Source: an uncultured Prevotella sp.
GTDB taxonomy: Bacteria; Bacteroidota; Bacteroidia; Bacteroidales; Bacteroidaceae
Reading direction: 5' to 3'
NCBI GenBank assembly: GCA_944320305.1
Contig: CALUGW010000019.1
Span: 1-50,791, forward strand
DNA length: 50,791 bases
Shown here: positions 16,107 to 27,486 of the stretch, piece after piece
Layout of the letters: each line of letters starts with the position of its first letter
Position numbering within the stretch: position 1 is the stretch's first letter
The notes under the pieces: generated by a model
Database searches by the model: none
What the model was told of the DNA's origin: nothing
Seen by the model: the letters and a program-made list of their open reading frames with translations, nothing else
Translations under genes and position numbers: made by a program

Positions 16107-17483
16107 TTAGAAATTGATTGTCTCCACTTTGTGCTCAGGCGTGTAATGGACAAAAAGGATGCTGCGGTTCTGATACCCCCCGTTGCCAATGCGCTCAAAA
16201 TGCAGCGGTGTCTGAATTGGCGTATAGCCGACAACGCCTCTCGCGCCGGTAAACCTGTCGCCATACATATGCAATCCTTTTATGAAATAAAAAGCCTGGT
16301 CAAAGCCTGTTATCGCAAAACGCGGAAGCGCCTGCATCATGTCTTCGTGGAAATTCCACCTGTACTTCAGTTCTATGCGCGCGGTTTTCGACGAAAGCGG
16401 GTTTGTGTAAAACGCAGCCGGAATGTGGACATTGTATCTGTAATAGTTGTCGAGATTGTATTTTGTGTACATCATCCACTCAGTGTAACCGAACAGCGTG
16501 ACTTTCATGCTCTGATTGTTCATCGTCAGATTGTTTATCTTCGCAAAAGCGATATTCAACTCCGGAGAGCGTCCTGTGTTCAGAACAACCACATTGGGCA
16601 TTGTCGAGCTGAAAGCCTTGGCGAAATTGCCCTCGCTCGACTTCAGATTGGTTATGGAATAGTCGCGCCCCATGGCCTCCATGCGCCTTCTCAGGCCGAA
16701 AGTAAATATTCCTTTCTTGCTCGTCGTGTCGTTACAATCCACAAAAACCGCATGATAGCCCGAAAATTTCTCCAGAAAACGTGCGATGACCGCTTCGTTA
16801 TATTCCGTGTCATTCTGATAAACCTGAAACAGGTTCGGATTTGTGCTAAGTTCGGGAGCGTTGATTGAGAAAGGCATCAGCACCTTTATGTCATGCTTCA
16901 TGGCAAAATCAGACAAGTCGTTCACCTGTTTTGAATACAGAGGGCCGATTATCAAATCGCATTTTGCAGCGTTCTTGTCTTTCAACGTCTTGCTGATGTC
17001 CGTCTCTTCGTCAACATTCCACGCATGAATGTCTACAGACACACCATTCTGCCGGAGGCTGTCGCAGGCCATAAGTACACCTCGGTAGTATTCCACCATG
17101 CGCCGTCCGTCACCATTAATGTTGTGCAAAGGCAGCATGACCCCCACCCTTATGGCGCGTTTCCTCATGTCGTCTTCTGCCACAACCGGAGCCTTTTCCG
17201 CCGGAACATCGGCCTTTGCGACAACAGCCGCCGGTGCCTCTCCCTTGGGATAGGGGATGAAAATAAAGTCACCTTTCTTCAGTTTATACCCCGGCTGCTT
17301 CATCTCCGGATTGGCTTCCTTCAGTTCCTCGACGGTTATTCCGTTGTCTTTGGCAATGCCAAAGATTGTCTCTTTCCGTTTTACCTTGTGCATTTCTTTC
17401 CATTTTGCCGTCTGGCAGACAGCCATATCGGCAACAAACAGAGCCGCAACAAACAGCGCGAAACGCCTGAAACCTAACTTCAT
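16107..17483 (-). CDS. LysM domain fused to periplasmic-binding-protein (type 1) domain
   Basis: The 458-residue protein has a signal peptide (to about AVCQ). One LysM peptidoglycan-binding motif follows (HKVKRKETIFGIAKDNGITV... to FIPYP, about 32-80), then an Ala/Pro linker. A type 1 periplasmic binding fold spans about 110-458, with IRVGVMLPLHNINGDGRRMVEYYRG and IIGPLYSKQV. The family resembles branched-chain amino acid receptors, but the LysM anchors it to the cell wall, as in LpoA-like proteins. It starts an operon with the PorT-like barrel and the POT transporter; a -7 element sits at 17511-17518. The ligand is unknown. Confidence 0.87.
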   Translation of the reverse strand: MKLGFRRFALFVAALFVADMAVCQTAKWKEMHKVKRKETIFGIAKDNGITVEELKEANPEMKQPGYKLKKGDFIFIPYPKGEAPAAVVAKADVPAEKAPVVAEDDMRKRAIRVGVMLPLHNINGDGRRMVEYYRGVLMACDSLRQNGVSVDIHAWNVDEETDISKTLKDKNAAKCDLIIGPLYSKQVNDLSDFAMKHDIKVLMPFSINAPELSTNPNLFQVYQNDTEYNEAVIARFLEKFSGYHAVFVDCNDTTSKKGIFTFGLRRRMEAMGRDYSITNLKSSEGNFAKAFSSTMPNVVVLNTGRSPELNIAFAKINNLTMNNQSMKVTLFGYTEWMMYTKYNLDNYYRYNVHIPAAFYTNPLSSKTARIELKYRWNFHEDMMQALPRFAITGFDQAFYFIKGLHMYGDRFTGARGVVGYTPIQTPLHFERIGNGGYQNRSILFVHYTPEHKVETINF

Positions 17484-17510
17484 GTCTTGCTTATTTTAGA
17501 TAATCGCCTA

Positions 17511-17518
17511 CAAAATTA
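17511..17518 (-). promoter_or_regulatory. -7 promoter element for the LysM/PorT/POT operon
   Basis: The minus strand reads TAATTTTG, matching TAnnTTTG, 28 bp upstream of the ATG at 17483. It diverges from the promoter at 17552. Confidence 0.65.
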
Positions 17519-17551
17519 CCAAAAAAGAGCGGATAAATCAACATTAATCGC

Positions 17552-17559
17552 TAATTTTG
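17552..17559 (+). promoter_or_regulatory. -7 promoter element for the T9SS cargo/uvrA pair
   Basis: TAATTTTG matches TAnnTTTG, 22 bp before the ATG at 17581. It overlaps the alternative TTG start at 17557 and therefore argues against that start. Confidence 0.65.
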
Positions 17560-17580
17560 CACATTAATAATTTTCAGACA

Positions 17581-18263
17581 ATGGGAATAAACAAAATCAA
17601 ATTCTTAATATTCACGGCAGTTCTGGCCGCTCTGCCTATTGTGGCTCAGGCCGACTTCACCCCTACAGCCTATTATACTGTGGACGGAACGGACATGGAA
17701 ACAACCGACCTGATCAACAACGCCCAGGCTCCATTGTCCGTAACATTCAAGGCAAACCCGTCGAATCTCGGCGACACAACGCCTTCATATGAATGGCGGT
17801 TCACCCGCGAAGGCAGCACAGACCCGTTCATCGTAAGATATGAAGAGGAGACAACCTATGAGTTCCGTGAATCAGGATCCATAAGTGTCTCGCTCTATGT
17901 CACTTATGACAACACATCCGAGCCGGAACTGATAGCCACAATCCGAGTGAGCATAAGCACCAGCGTTCTCGAAATGCCAAACGCATTCTCACCCAACGGA
18001 GACGGCATCAACGACATTTACAGAGCAAAAGACACCCACCAGAGCATCGTTGAATTCCACGCATACATATTTAACAGATGGGGCCAGAAACTCTTTGAGT
18101 GGACAAACATCAACGACGGCTGGGACGGAACCTACAACGGCAAGCCCGTGGGCGACGGCGTTTACTTCGTGCTTGTCAAGGCGAAGGGGGCCGACGGCAC
18201 CGAATACAACATAAAGCGGGACGTCAATCTGCTGCGGGATTACACTGAGGGAGGCGCAAGACA

Positions 18264-18267
<4 letters not shown>
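17581..18267 (+). CDS. Protein with T9SS type B (gliding-associated) C-terminal sorting domain
   Basis: The 228-residue protein has a signal peptide (to about VAQA). A PKD-like Ig domain follows (about 40-125, with [18 protein letters not shown] and VSLYVTYD). The C-terminal region is [52 protein letters not shown], the standard gliding-motility-associated domain used as a type B signal by type IX secretion. It is therefore a secreted or surface-attached cargo. Its stop overlaps the uvrA start (ATGA), an odd pairing of a surface protein with a DNA-repair gene that is probably only transcriptional. Confidence 0.9.
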
Positions 18268-21119
<2,852 letters not shown>

Positions 21120-21160
21120 CAGACACCGCACAGACGGCCCCAACCAGCCACAAGAAAAAC

Positions 21161-21206
21161 AAAACGCATGACGCGACAGGCACAAGAGCCGTCCGTCATG
21201 CGTTTT
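21161..21206 (+). terminator. Terminator after uvrA
   Basis: AAAACGCATGAC (21161-21172) pairs perfectly with GTCATGCGTTTT (21195-21206). The run of T closing the stem makes an intrinsic terminator likely. Confidence 0.75.
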
Positions 21207-21412
21207 GCGTATGAGATATACTGTGACTGCCAGAAAACCTTGTAGCGAAAGATTGTCCGAAATCGGAGCAAGACCGTGAGTCGTCCCGATTTTACCCATT
21301 GCGGCAGCACTCCAAAAACCGTAAGCAGAAGAACGCCTTTTAGTTACTGTCTTGACGGCAAGGCGCCGTCTTTCCGCCGATTTACAGCCGTTTTTGCGGC
21401 ATATGGTTTCAA

Positions 21413-21566
21413 ACAGAAATAGCCCGTTTCACACTGCAAAACAGGCCTTTTTGCTGTGCGAAACAGGCCTTTTCGGAATGCGATATGACCCGTTTTACAA
21501 CGTGTTTCATGCCGTTCCATGCCTTTGATTGTCCTTTTTGCGAAGTGGGCGCACTCTGCCAAAGGC
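21413..21566 (+). repeat. 22-bp repeat array, copy 3 (array only)
   Basis: Units of 22 bp start at 21413, 21435, 21457 and 21479; the middle two begin TGCAAAACAGGCC and TGCGAAACAGGCC. Three more degenerate units follow, at 21501, 21523 and 21545. The GTTGCACAC boxes, TATAAGG units and TTTTTAAC tail of copies 1 and 2 are not recognisable here. The array lies between the convergent uvrA and porin genes. Positions 21207-21412 and 21567-21698 show nothing else. Confidence 0.75.
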
Positions 21567-21698
21567 ATAAACATCTCCCACACCATTTGCCCACTATCTA
21601 AGGCATGAGGCCACATCTGTTTTTGGAAACAGCCGCCAAGGCGCAACCGGCTTTTCAGTCCGCCCCTCTATATGTTCGTTCAGAGTAAGTGCCTTGCC

Positions 21699-22700
21699 TC
21701 AGAATCTTGTCATAAACTCCACAACAAGCTTGTCCTGCTCCGACGGTTTGGCCACAGCACCGCTACGATAAAAATACTTCTCGTAGTTCAGGCGAATGTC
21801 CGACACAAACGGAGTGGCAAGGCTGAGCGTCACGCCGCCGGTCAGCCTCGATCGCCGGTAGTCGGTGGTGAAGAGCGCGCCCGAAACCTCGTCAGCCTTT
21901 CCGTCGCTGTGGTCGCTCATATAGTCGTAGCGCAGCAGCGGCGACACCTTTTTTATAAAAGGCTTGCGGCCGCCTGTCTTTATGTCGTAGTTCACAAAAC
22001 CGTCAAACGAGTGGACAGCCCCATAGGCATTGTCGGCGTAGTGTTTGTAGAGATATTCGGCCTCTATGTGCCAGCCGTTGCCGTGGTAATAAGCGCCTGC
22101 GTCATACATCATAACATCCACATTCTCAGGCTTTATCTTCTGTACGCTCACTGTAAGGTTGAAGCCGCGCGGAAAGAAGAGCTGCGCCTTGGCAGAATAA
22201 TTGATATTGGTCGTCCAGAAGTCCTTTTGCTCTGTCAGCCCCGAGCCGTTGAACACACCTGCCTCAAGCACCAGCGGGAACCCAACGTTGAACGTATATC
22301 CGAGCGTCGCGCCCACATCGCGCACATTGCCCACCTGCTTCGCTATGAAAGAGCGGTTGGCAAAATACTGCTGATGAGGCGAACGGTGGGCGTCGATGGT
22401 GAACGGCACGCGCATCTGGCCTATCGTGAAGTTGAGCGTGCGCCATGGACTGATGCGCGTGTAGGCGTCGAGCATCTTGATGCTCCCCTCGTCAGAGAGG
22501 TCTATCTCCGCCTTGTACGACACGGCGTCAACCACCTTTCCCGTCAGACTGAAGCGCGCGTTGCGCACCTGAAAGCGCCCCATGCCCTCCTCCGTCTGGT
22601 ATTCATACTTGCCGCGGATTGTCCCATGAATCTCCGGCTTGAACTGCGCCGCCGCGTCCAGACAGACGCAAAGCCCTGCTATGGCCATCAACTTTTTCAT
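21699..22700 (-). CDS. Phosphate-selective porin O/P family outer-membrane protein
   Basis: The product of about 333 residues has a signal peptide (MKKLMAIAGLCVCLDAAAQ) and a beta-barrel pattern matching the OprO/OprP family. Key segments are HGTIRGKYEYQTEEGMGRFQVRNARFSLTGKV, YKAEIDLSDEG, LDAYTRI, LNFTIGQMRVPFTIDAHRSP and the C-terminal FMTRF, which ends in phenylalanine as outer-membrane barrels do. It probably forms an anion-preferring channel. I start at the ATG at 22700, where the signal peptide begins and AGGAAAG lies upstream; 16 codons of the longer frame (22748) are unlikely to be translated. Confidence 0.85.
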   Translation of the reverse strand: MKKLMAIAGLCVCLDAAAQFKPEIHGTIRGKYEYQTEEGMGRFQVRNARFSLTGKVVDAVSYKAEIDLSDEGSIKMLDAYTRISPWRTLNFTIGQMRVPFTIDAHRSPHQQYFANRSFIAKQVGNVRDVGATLGYTFNVGFPLVLEAGVFNGSGLTEQKDFWTTNINYSAKAQLFFPRGFNLTVSVQKIKPENVDVMMYDAGAYYHGNGWHIEAEYLYKHYADNAYGAVHSFDGFVNYDIKTGGRKPFIKKVSPLLRYDYMSDHSDGKADEVSGALFTTDYRRSRLTGGVTLSLATPFVSDIRLNYEKYFYRSGAVAKPSEQDKLVVEFMTRF

Positions 22701-23093
22701 TCTTTCCTGATTTTTTATGTGTGTCAGGCGCAGCTGCCACGTCTGCACGCGAGCCTCTTCAGACCGATGCGCCCACTGTTTTCGGTGGCAAAGGTCGGTA
22801 TTGTTTGTTACAAAGCGATTACAGCTATTTTAAAGAACGGTAAAAGCCACCACGCCCCACCACATCCTCTTATATGGCAGCCGTCAATCCAAGGCCAACG
22901 GAAAACAAGACTTTGACAGCCCCAAATGCCGTTTTTTCTAATTCTTCGACCAACTTCACATTTGCTGTTGGAGTCTGCATACAAATTACCATAATGCGCA
23001 ATCTGCTAAAATATGTATGCCGTCGGGCTGCCCGTGTCAGTTTTTATGCGTATCTTTGTAGCCCCAACAGCCCATAACTAAAAAACAAGACAT
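22701..23093. other. Divergent promoter region between the porin and beta-galactosidase genes
   Basis: The 393-bp gap holds an imperfect minus-strand -7 element at 22789-22796 (GACCTTTG, first base off consensus) for the porin, and a perfect plus-strand element at 23051-23058 for the galactosidase. I see no repeats, ORF or RNA between them. Confidence 0.5.
23051..23058 (+). promoter_or_regulatory. -7 promoter element for the GH2 gene
   Basis: TATCTTTG is a full match to TAnnTTTG, 35 bp before the ATG at 23094. Confidence 0.65.
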
Positions 23094-25505
23094 ATGAAAG
23101 ACAAGATTCTGACCATTGCATTGGCCACTGCCGTGGCCGCCACGGCGCAGACACGAAAGGAAAGTTTGCTAACGGAGGGATGGCAGTTCTCACGCGACAA
23201 AGCCACATGGCAGACTGTGAGTGTGCCGCACGACTGGGCTGTCAGCGGTCCGTTCGACAAGAAGTGGGACCTGCAGACAGTGGCCATAGTGCAGAACGGC
23301 GAGAAAGTGCCCACCGAAAAATCGGGCCGCTCCGGGGCATTGCCATGGATTGGCAACGGACACTACAAGCGGACACTGACCATTCCTGAAGGCTACGGCC
23401 GGGCGGAGCTGGTGTTCGACGGCGCCATGGCAGAGCCGACAGTGTCAGTCAACGGCCAAAAAGCCGGCTACTGGGCATATGGCTACAACGCATTCAAAGT
23501 TGACATCAGCCCCTACGTCAAGCCAGGAGACAACCTGCTTGAAGTGGACTTGAAGAACATAGAGGAGAGCAGCCGCTGGTATCCCGGCGGGGGAATATAC
23601 AGACCTGTCACACTGGTGCTCACCGGCAAGGAGCACTTCCCCACGTGGGCGACTTTTGCCCGCACGGCAAAACTCACCGGCAACGCAGCTTTAATTGATG
23701 TGGACACCAAAGTGGACGGTGTGTCTCCGGCAGACAAGGCCGAGGTTGAGGTGACGCTCGCCGATGCCAACGGCCGCGTGGTGGCAGCCAAGAGATGCGG
23801 CGTCGGCAACGATGGTGCGGTGAAGACACAGTTGGAAGTGAAGAATCCGAAACTGTGGTCGCCGGAGTCGCCCTATCTCTACAAACTGACCACACTGCTG
23901 CATAAAGGCTCCAACATTGCCGACAAGCAGACAATAAACTTCGGCATACGCACAGTAAGCGTGACCAAGGACGGAGGATTCCGGCTGAACGGCCAGACTC
24001 GCAAAATCAAGGGCGTGTGCCTGCACCATGACCTCGGCCCACTCGGGGCCGCCGTAAACAAGGCCGCGCTCATCCGCCAGATAAAAATGATGAAGAGAAT
24101 GGGCTGCGACGCCATCCGCACTGCCCACAACATGCCGTCCACAATGCAGATGGACATATGCGATTCGCTCGGAATGATGGTCATGGCAGAAAGCTTCGAT
24201 ATGTGGAAATATCCAAAATGCAAAAACGGTTATGCGCGCTTCTTCGACGAATGGGCAGAGAAAGACATAACGAATCTCATTCTCTGCCACCGCAACCACC
24301 CCTCCATAATAATGTGGAGCATTGGCAACGAGATTCCCGAACAGGGCATGAGAGGCGGAGCCGAGACTGCGCGGCGGCTTCAGGACCTGTGCCACCGCCT
24401 TGACCCCACACGCACTGTGACTCAAGGCATGGACCGCATAGACAACGCTCTGAAAACCGGTTTCGCACAAGTCATGGACGTTGCAGGCCTGAACTACCGT
24501 GTGCACAAATATGGAATGGCGCTGGAAAAGCTGCCGCAAGGGTTCCTGCTCGGCTCTGAAACAGCATCGACAGTCAGCTCACGCGGCGTCTACAAATTCC
24601 CCGTAAAGGCAGGACACTCTATGAAATACGACGACGGACAATGCTCAAGCTATGATGTGGAATACTGCTCTTGGAGCAATCTGCCAGACGATGACTGGCG
24701 TTGGCAGGACGATGAAAGCCGGGTTATCGGCGAGTTTGTATGGACCGGCTACGACTATCTGGGCGAGCCGACGCCATACGACGAGTACTGGCCGAGCCGC
24801 AGCAGCTACTTTGGCATCTGCGACCTGGCCGGTCTGCCCAAAGACCGCTACTGGCTCTACCGCAGCAAATGGAACACAACGGAACATACCACTCACTTGC
24901 TGCCACACTGGACGTGGCCCGGACGCGAAGGCGAGGTGACTCCCGTCTATTGCTATACCGACGGTGTTGAGGGCGAGCTGTTCGTAAACGGAAAGAGCCA
25001 GGGCCGCATTCACAAAAACAAAGAAAGCCGTCTCGACCGCTACAGACTGCGGTGGAACAACGTGAAATATGAGCCAGGGGAAATCAGAGTCGTGACCTAC
25101 GATGCCGACGGCAATAAAATCGGCGAAGACTCCCGCCGAACCGCCGGCCAGCCCGCACAGCTACAGCTCACAACCGAATGCCAGACTGACGGCACAACAC
25201 CAGTCCTGCGTGCAGACGGCGAGGACATGGCATTCATCACCGTAACTATGACGGACAAGGACGGAATACCCTGCCCCACCGCAGACAGCGAGCTTACATT
25301 CTCTGTTGAAGGCGAAGGGGTGTTCCAAGCCGCCTGCAACGGTGACGCCACTTCGCTTGAAGTGTTCACCGAACCACAGATGCGCCTGTTCTCAGGCCAG
25401 CTCGTGGTGATTGTGCGCAGCACCAAGAAAGCAGGAACCGCCACCCTTACTGTCGTGGACAAAAAGCTCGGACTGTCCAAATCAATTTCCATCAAGACTG
25501 TCTGA
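23094..25505 (+). CDS. Secreted GH2 beta-galactosidase (DUF4982 type)
   Basis: The 803-residue enzyme has a short signal peptide (to about ATAQT). GH2 layout: sugar-binding domain (about 25-180, RSGALPWIGNGHYKRTLTIP, SSRWYPGGGIYRPV), Ig-like domain (about 185-290), and TIM barrel (about 295-600). The acid/base is probably Glu413 (IIMWSIGNEIPEQG) and the nucleophile Glu489 (LLGSETASTVSSRGVY). A DUF4982 domain and a C-terminal Ig-like domain follow. These enzymes release galactose from host or plant glycans in the periplasm. It has its own promoter and no susC/susD pair nearby. Confidence 0.92.
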   Translation: MKDKILTIALATAVAATAQTRKESLLTEGWQFSRDKATWQTVSVPHDWAVSGPFDKKWDLQTVAIVQNGEKVPTEKSGRSGALPWIGNGHYKRTLTIPEGYGRAELVFDGAMAEPTVSVNGQKAGYWAYGYNAFKVDISPYVKPGDNLLEVDLKNIEESSRWYPGGGIYRPVTLVLTGKEHFPTWATFARTAKLTGNAALIDVDTKVDGVSPADKAEVEVTLADANGRVVAAKRCGVGNDGAVKTQLEVKNPKLWSPESPYLYKLTTLLHKGSNIADKQTINFGIRTVSVTKDGGFRLNGQTRKIKGVCLHHDLGPLGAAVNKAALIRQIKMMKRMGCDAIRTAHNMPSTMQMDICDSLGMMVMAESFDMWKYPKCKNGYARFFDEWAEKDITNLILCHRNHPSIIMWSIGNEIPEQGMRGGAETARRLQDLCHRLDPTRTVTQGMDRIDNALKTGFAQVMDVAGLNYRVHKYGMALEKLPQGFLLGSETASTVSSRGVYKFPVKAGHSMKYDDGQCSSYDVEYCSWSNLPDDDWRWQDDESRVIGEFVWTGYDYLGEPTPYDEYWPSRSSYFGICDLAGLPKDRYWLYRSKWNTTEHTTHLLPHWTWPGREGEVTPVYCYTDGVEGELFVNGKSQGRIHKNKESRLDRYRLRWNNVKYEPGEIRVVTYDADGNKIGEDSRRTAGQPAQLQLTTECQTDGTTPVLRADGEDMAFITVTMTDKDGIPCPTADSELTFSVEGEGVFQAACNGDATSLEVFTEPQMRLFSGQLVVIVRSTKKAGTATLTVVDKKLGLSKSISIKTV

Positions 25506-25513
25506 AGCCGCAC

Positions 25514-25529
25514 ATGGCGGTGCCGCCAT
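25514..25529 (+). terminator. Short hairpin after the GH2 gene
   Basis: ATGGCGG pairs with CCGCCAT around a TG loop, 8 bp after the stop. No T-tract follows, so termination is uncertain. Confidence 0.35.
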
Positions 25530-25558
25530 ATGCGCTTCGCCTGCTTCAACAACAAAAA

Positions 25559-25602
25559 ACATCCCGCTTGCAGTGCCACTTCGGCGACTCAAGCGGGATG
25601 TT
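25559..25602 (-). terminator. Terminator of the 38-residue ORF
   Basis: ACATCCCGCTTG pairs with CAAGCGGGATGT, with further pairing in the loop (AGT.GCC / GGC.ACT). On the minus strand the stem is followed by TTTTTTGTTG. It lies 30 bp after the ORF stop. Confidence 0.8.
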
Positions 25603-25631
25603 CTGTCAAAACAGCATGACAACCATCACAG

Positions 25632-25748
25632 TCAGGCGTACCATCCATAGTTATAAGTCATCGGCTGATAACGGTCTGTGAGTTCCTCGTTGTACTGATT
25701 GTCGAGCTCATAGAATTCCTCATTGTACGACTTTCTCTTCGGTTTCAT
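25632..25748 (-). CDS. 38-residue hypothetical protein with its own promoter and terminator
   Basis: The predicted peptide begins MKPKRKSYNEEF and ends NYGWYA. It is basic at the N-terminus and rich in Tyr, Asn and Glu afterwards. GGAGGA lies 8 bp before the ATG at 25748, one of the few clear Shine-Dalgarno sites in this window. An ATG five codons upstream (25763) is the alternative. A -7 element at 25897-25904 and an intrinsic terminator at 25559-25602 bracket the ORF, which favours real expression. The leader of about 140 bp contains a hairpin at 25806-25824. No family is recognised. Confidence 0.6.
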   Translation of the reverse strand: MKPKRKSYNEEFYELDNQYNEELTDRYQPMTYNYGWYA

Positions 25749-25896
25749 AGCCTGTTCCTCCATTGGATCCTCTGTTCCGATCAGATCCTTTTTAGTTAAC
25801 ACTGCAAGACGCGGAACCCGTCTTCGGCCAGACAGCCCGGCTTCCGTATGCCTAAGCGCGACACAACGTGTCATGCATCGTGCCGGTCATCTGTGG

Positions 25897-25904
25897 CAAA
25901 TATA
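25897..25904 (-). promoter_or_regulatory. -7 promoter element for the 38-residue ORF
   Basis: The minus strand reads TATATTTG, matching TAnnTTTG, about 150 bp upstream of the predicted ATG and just downstream of the OmpA terminator. Confidence 0.5.
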
Positions 25905-25983
25905 ATAATTTTATTATTAACTTGCTCGTTTTTACAATCTTTTTTTGCTCTTTTCACCAATTTTACAAACAGACAAAAAGAAA

Positions 25984-26010
25984 CTCCGCCATCTGCGGGA
26001 GACGGCGGAG
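25984..26010 (-). terminator. Terminator of the OmpA porin gene
   Basis: CTCCGCC (25984-25990) pairs with GGCGGAG (26004-26010). On the minus strand the stem is followed by TTTCTTTTTG. It lies 30 bp after the stop at 26041. Confidence 0.8.
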
Positions 26011-26040
26011 CGGTAAAATCCAATATCGACTTGCAGCGAT

Positions 26041-27189
26041 TTAACGCTTAGTCGTGTCTGTAAATGTCACCACGCGGTTGAAGTCAACCTCCTCGAAAAG
26101 CTCGTCAGTGGCACCCATTCCCATAACCGTCAGGCGTGACGCCGAAACGCCATAACGCTTCACAAGAGCATCTTTAACGGCGTTTGCACGTGCCTCGGAC
26201 AGTTTCTGGTTGAGTTCCTTGCTGCCTTCAGGTGAGGCATAACCCTTGATAAGCAGTTTTGCACCCTTATGATTCTTCATATATGTCGCGATCATCGAGA
26301 TGCTTGCATACTGCGCGGCATCGATAGTGCTCTTGCCCTGACGGAATATTACTGTGGGCTGAAGCACGTTCGTGTTCTTCTTTACAACCACAGTAGGCTT
26401 CTGGTTCTTCGCCGCAGCAAGCTGGTCTGTAAGCTCCTTGATGGTCTTGCGGTCGCGCGCAATAATGTTCTCCTTATCGTTGTTGGCAGAACGGAGACTG
26501 TTGATCTTCGCGTTCAGCTCGTCAATCTCTGCCTGATTGCGCAGCTCTGCAATCTTGAAGTTGTGAGTTCCGTTGCTGTTACCGAACTTATAATTTGCAC
26601 CGACCATCAGTCCAAATGCAGAGTTGTTAATGTTGAACTGGGTCTTCTCTCCACAGTTAAGAGCATAAGACAGGGTCGGCTCAACATAAACCTGCCATTC
26701 CTTCTCCGCACCGAGATTGAACGTAAAGTCAATTCCCACTTTCGTTGTCAGAGCGTTGCGGTCATAAACCTTGGCGCTCGAAGTGCTGAACACACGGCCG
26801 GCACCGATTCCATAAACACCGACAATCTCAAAGAAGCGCGGCTCGCCCTGATAGCCAAGAATCCAGTTGCTGAAGTTTGTCGTTCCGAGCAAAGAAACAT
26901 TGATTCCCTTTACAAACGTTCCGAGCGGACGCTGGTAGCTGCCCTTGTTGTTGAAGTAGAACTCACCTTCTGCTGCAAAACCGAACACGGGCGTTAGATA
27001 ACGGCCGACACGTATTCCCGCAGACGGGTTGAGATTTTTAAAGATGGCGGTGTGAGTGGTTTTGGCATTGAGCCCCGCATTCACACCAACATACCAGTTG
27101 TCAAGAAATTTGCTGTCTTCCACGGTCTGTGCTGACACTGATTGTACGGCCATGGCTGTCATGGCAAATGCCAACAAAATCTTTTTCAT
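26041..27189 (-). CDS. Major OmpA-family outer-membrane protein
   Basis: The 382-residue protein has a signal peptide (MKKILLAFAMTAMAVQSVSAQ). An N-terminal eight-stranded barrel spans about 30-200 (WYVGVNAGLNAKTTHT, AGIRVGRYLTPVFGFAAEGEFYF, FGLMVGANYKFG). A predicted coiled coil follows at about 215-255 (ELRNQAEIDELNAKINSLR...). The C-terminal OmpA domain spans about 275-375 (VIFRQGKSTIDAAQYASISMI, IKGYASPEGS, LSEARANAV); the site equivalent to the usual GHTD reads GYASPEG, as in many Bacteroidales OmpA proteins. It links the outer membrane to peptidoglycan and is probably abundant. A terminator follows at 25984. Confidence 0.93.
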   Translation of the reverse strand: MKKILLAFAMTAMAVQSVSAQTVEDSKFLDNWYVGVNAGLNAKTTHTAIFKNLNPSAGIRVGRYLTPVFGFAAEGEFYFNNKGSYQRPLGTFVKGINVSLLGTTNFSNWILGYQGEPRFFEIVGVYGIGAGRVFSTSSAKVYDRNALTTKVGIDFTFNLGAEKEWQVYVEPTLSYALNCGEKTQFNINNSAFGLMVGANYKFGNSNGTHNFKIAELRNQAEIDELNAKINSLRSANNDKENIIARDRKTIKELTDQLAAAKNQKPTVVVKKNTNVLQPTVIFRQGKSTIDAAQYASISMIATYMKNHKGAKLLIKGYASPEGSKELNQKLSEARANAVKDALVKRYGVSASRLTVMGMGATDELFEEVDFNRVVTFTDTTKR

Positions 27190-27375
27190 TTTTCCCTCAA
27201 TTTTTAATTAATACTTAACCATATTGGCTTTAAGCCGCTGCAATATTAATGCAAAATGCCGACCGAGCCAAATGTTTTGGATAAAAAAACTAAAAATGTA
27301 TCAATAATTTCCTCATTTAGGACAGTTTCTGCCGTTCTAACATAACGTAGAAACAGCCGGAAGAGAATTTTGTCG

Positions 27376-27383
27376 TATCTTTG
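27376..27383 (+). promoter_or_regulatory. -7 promoter element for the CobS-like gene
   Basis: TATCTTTG is a full match to TAnnTTTG, about 104 bp before the ATG at 27487. I see no cobalamin riboswitch in the leader. Confidence 0.6.
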
Positions 27384-27486
27384 CACTCCACAAGTCAAGT
27401 GAGAAACAATCCTCGACAAACAAACAGACGGGCAATTGCCATGATGATGTCACAACCATTCCGCATAAACAAAAGACAACATTGAT

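Noticed and set aside
17557-17580. A TTG start for the T9SS cargo protein
   Set aside because: It overlaps the -7 promoter element; the ATG at 17581 begins the signal peptide.
27384-27486. A cobalamin riboswitch in the leader of the CobS-like gene
   Set aside because: The roughly 100-bp leader is too short and lacks the conserved B12-box sequence.
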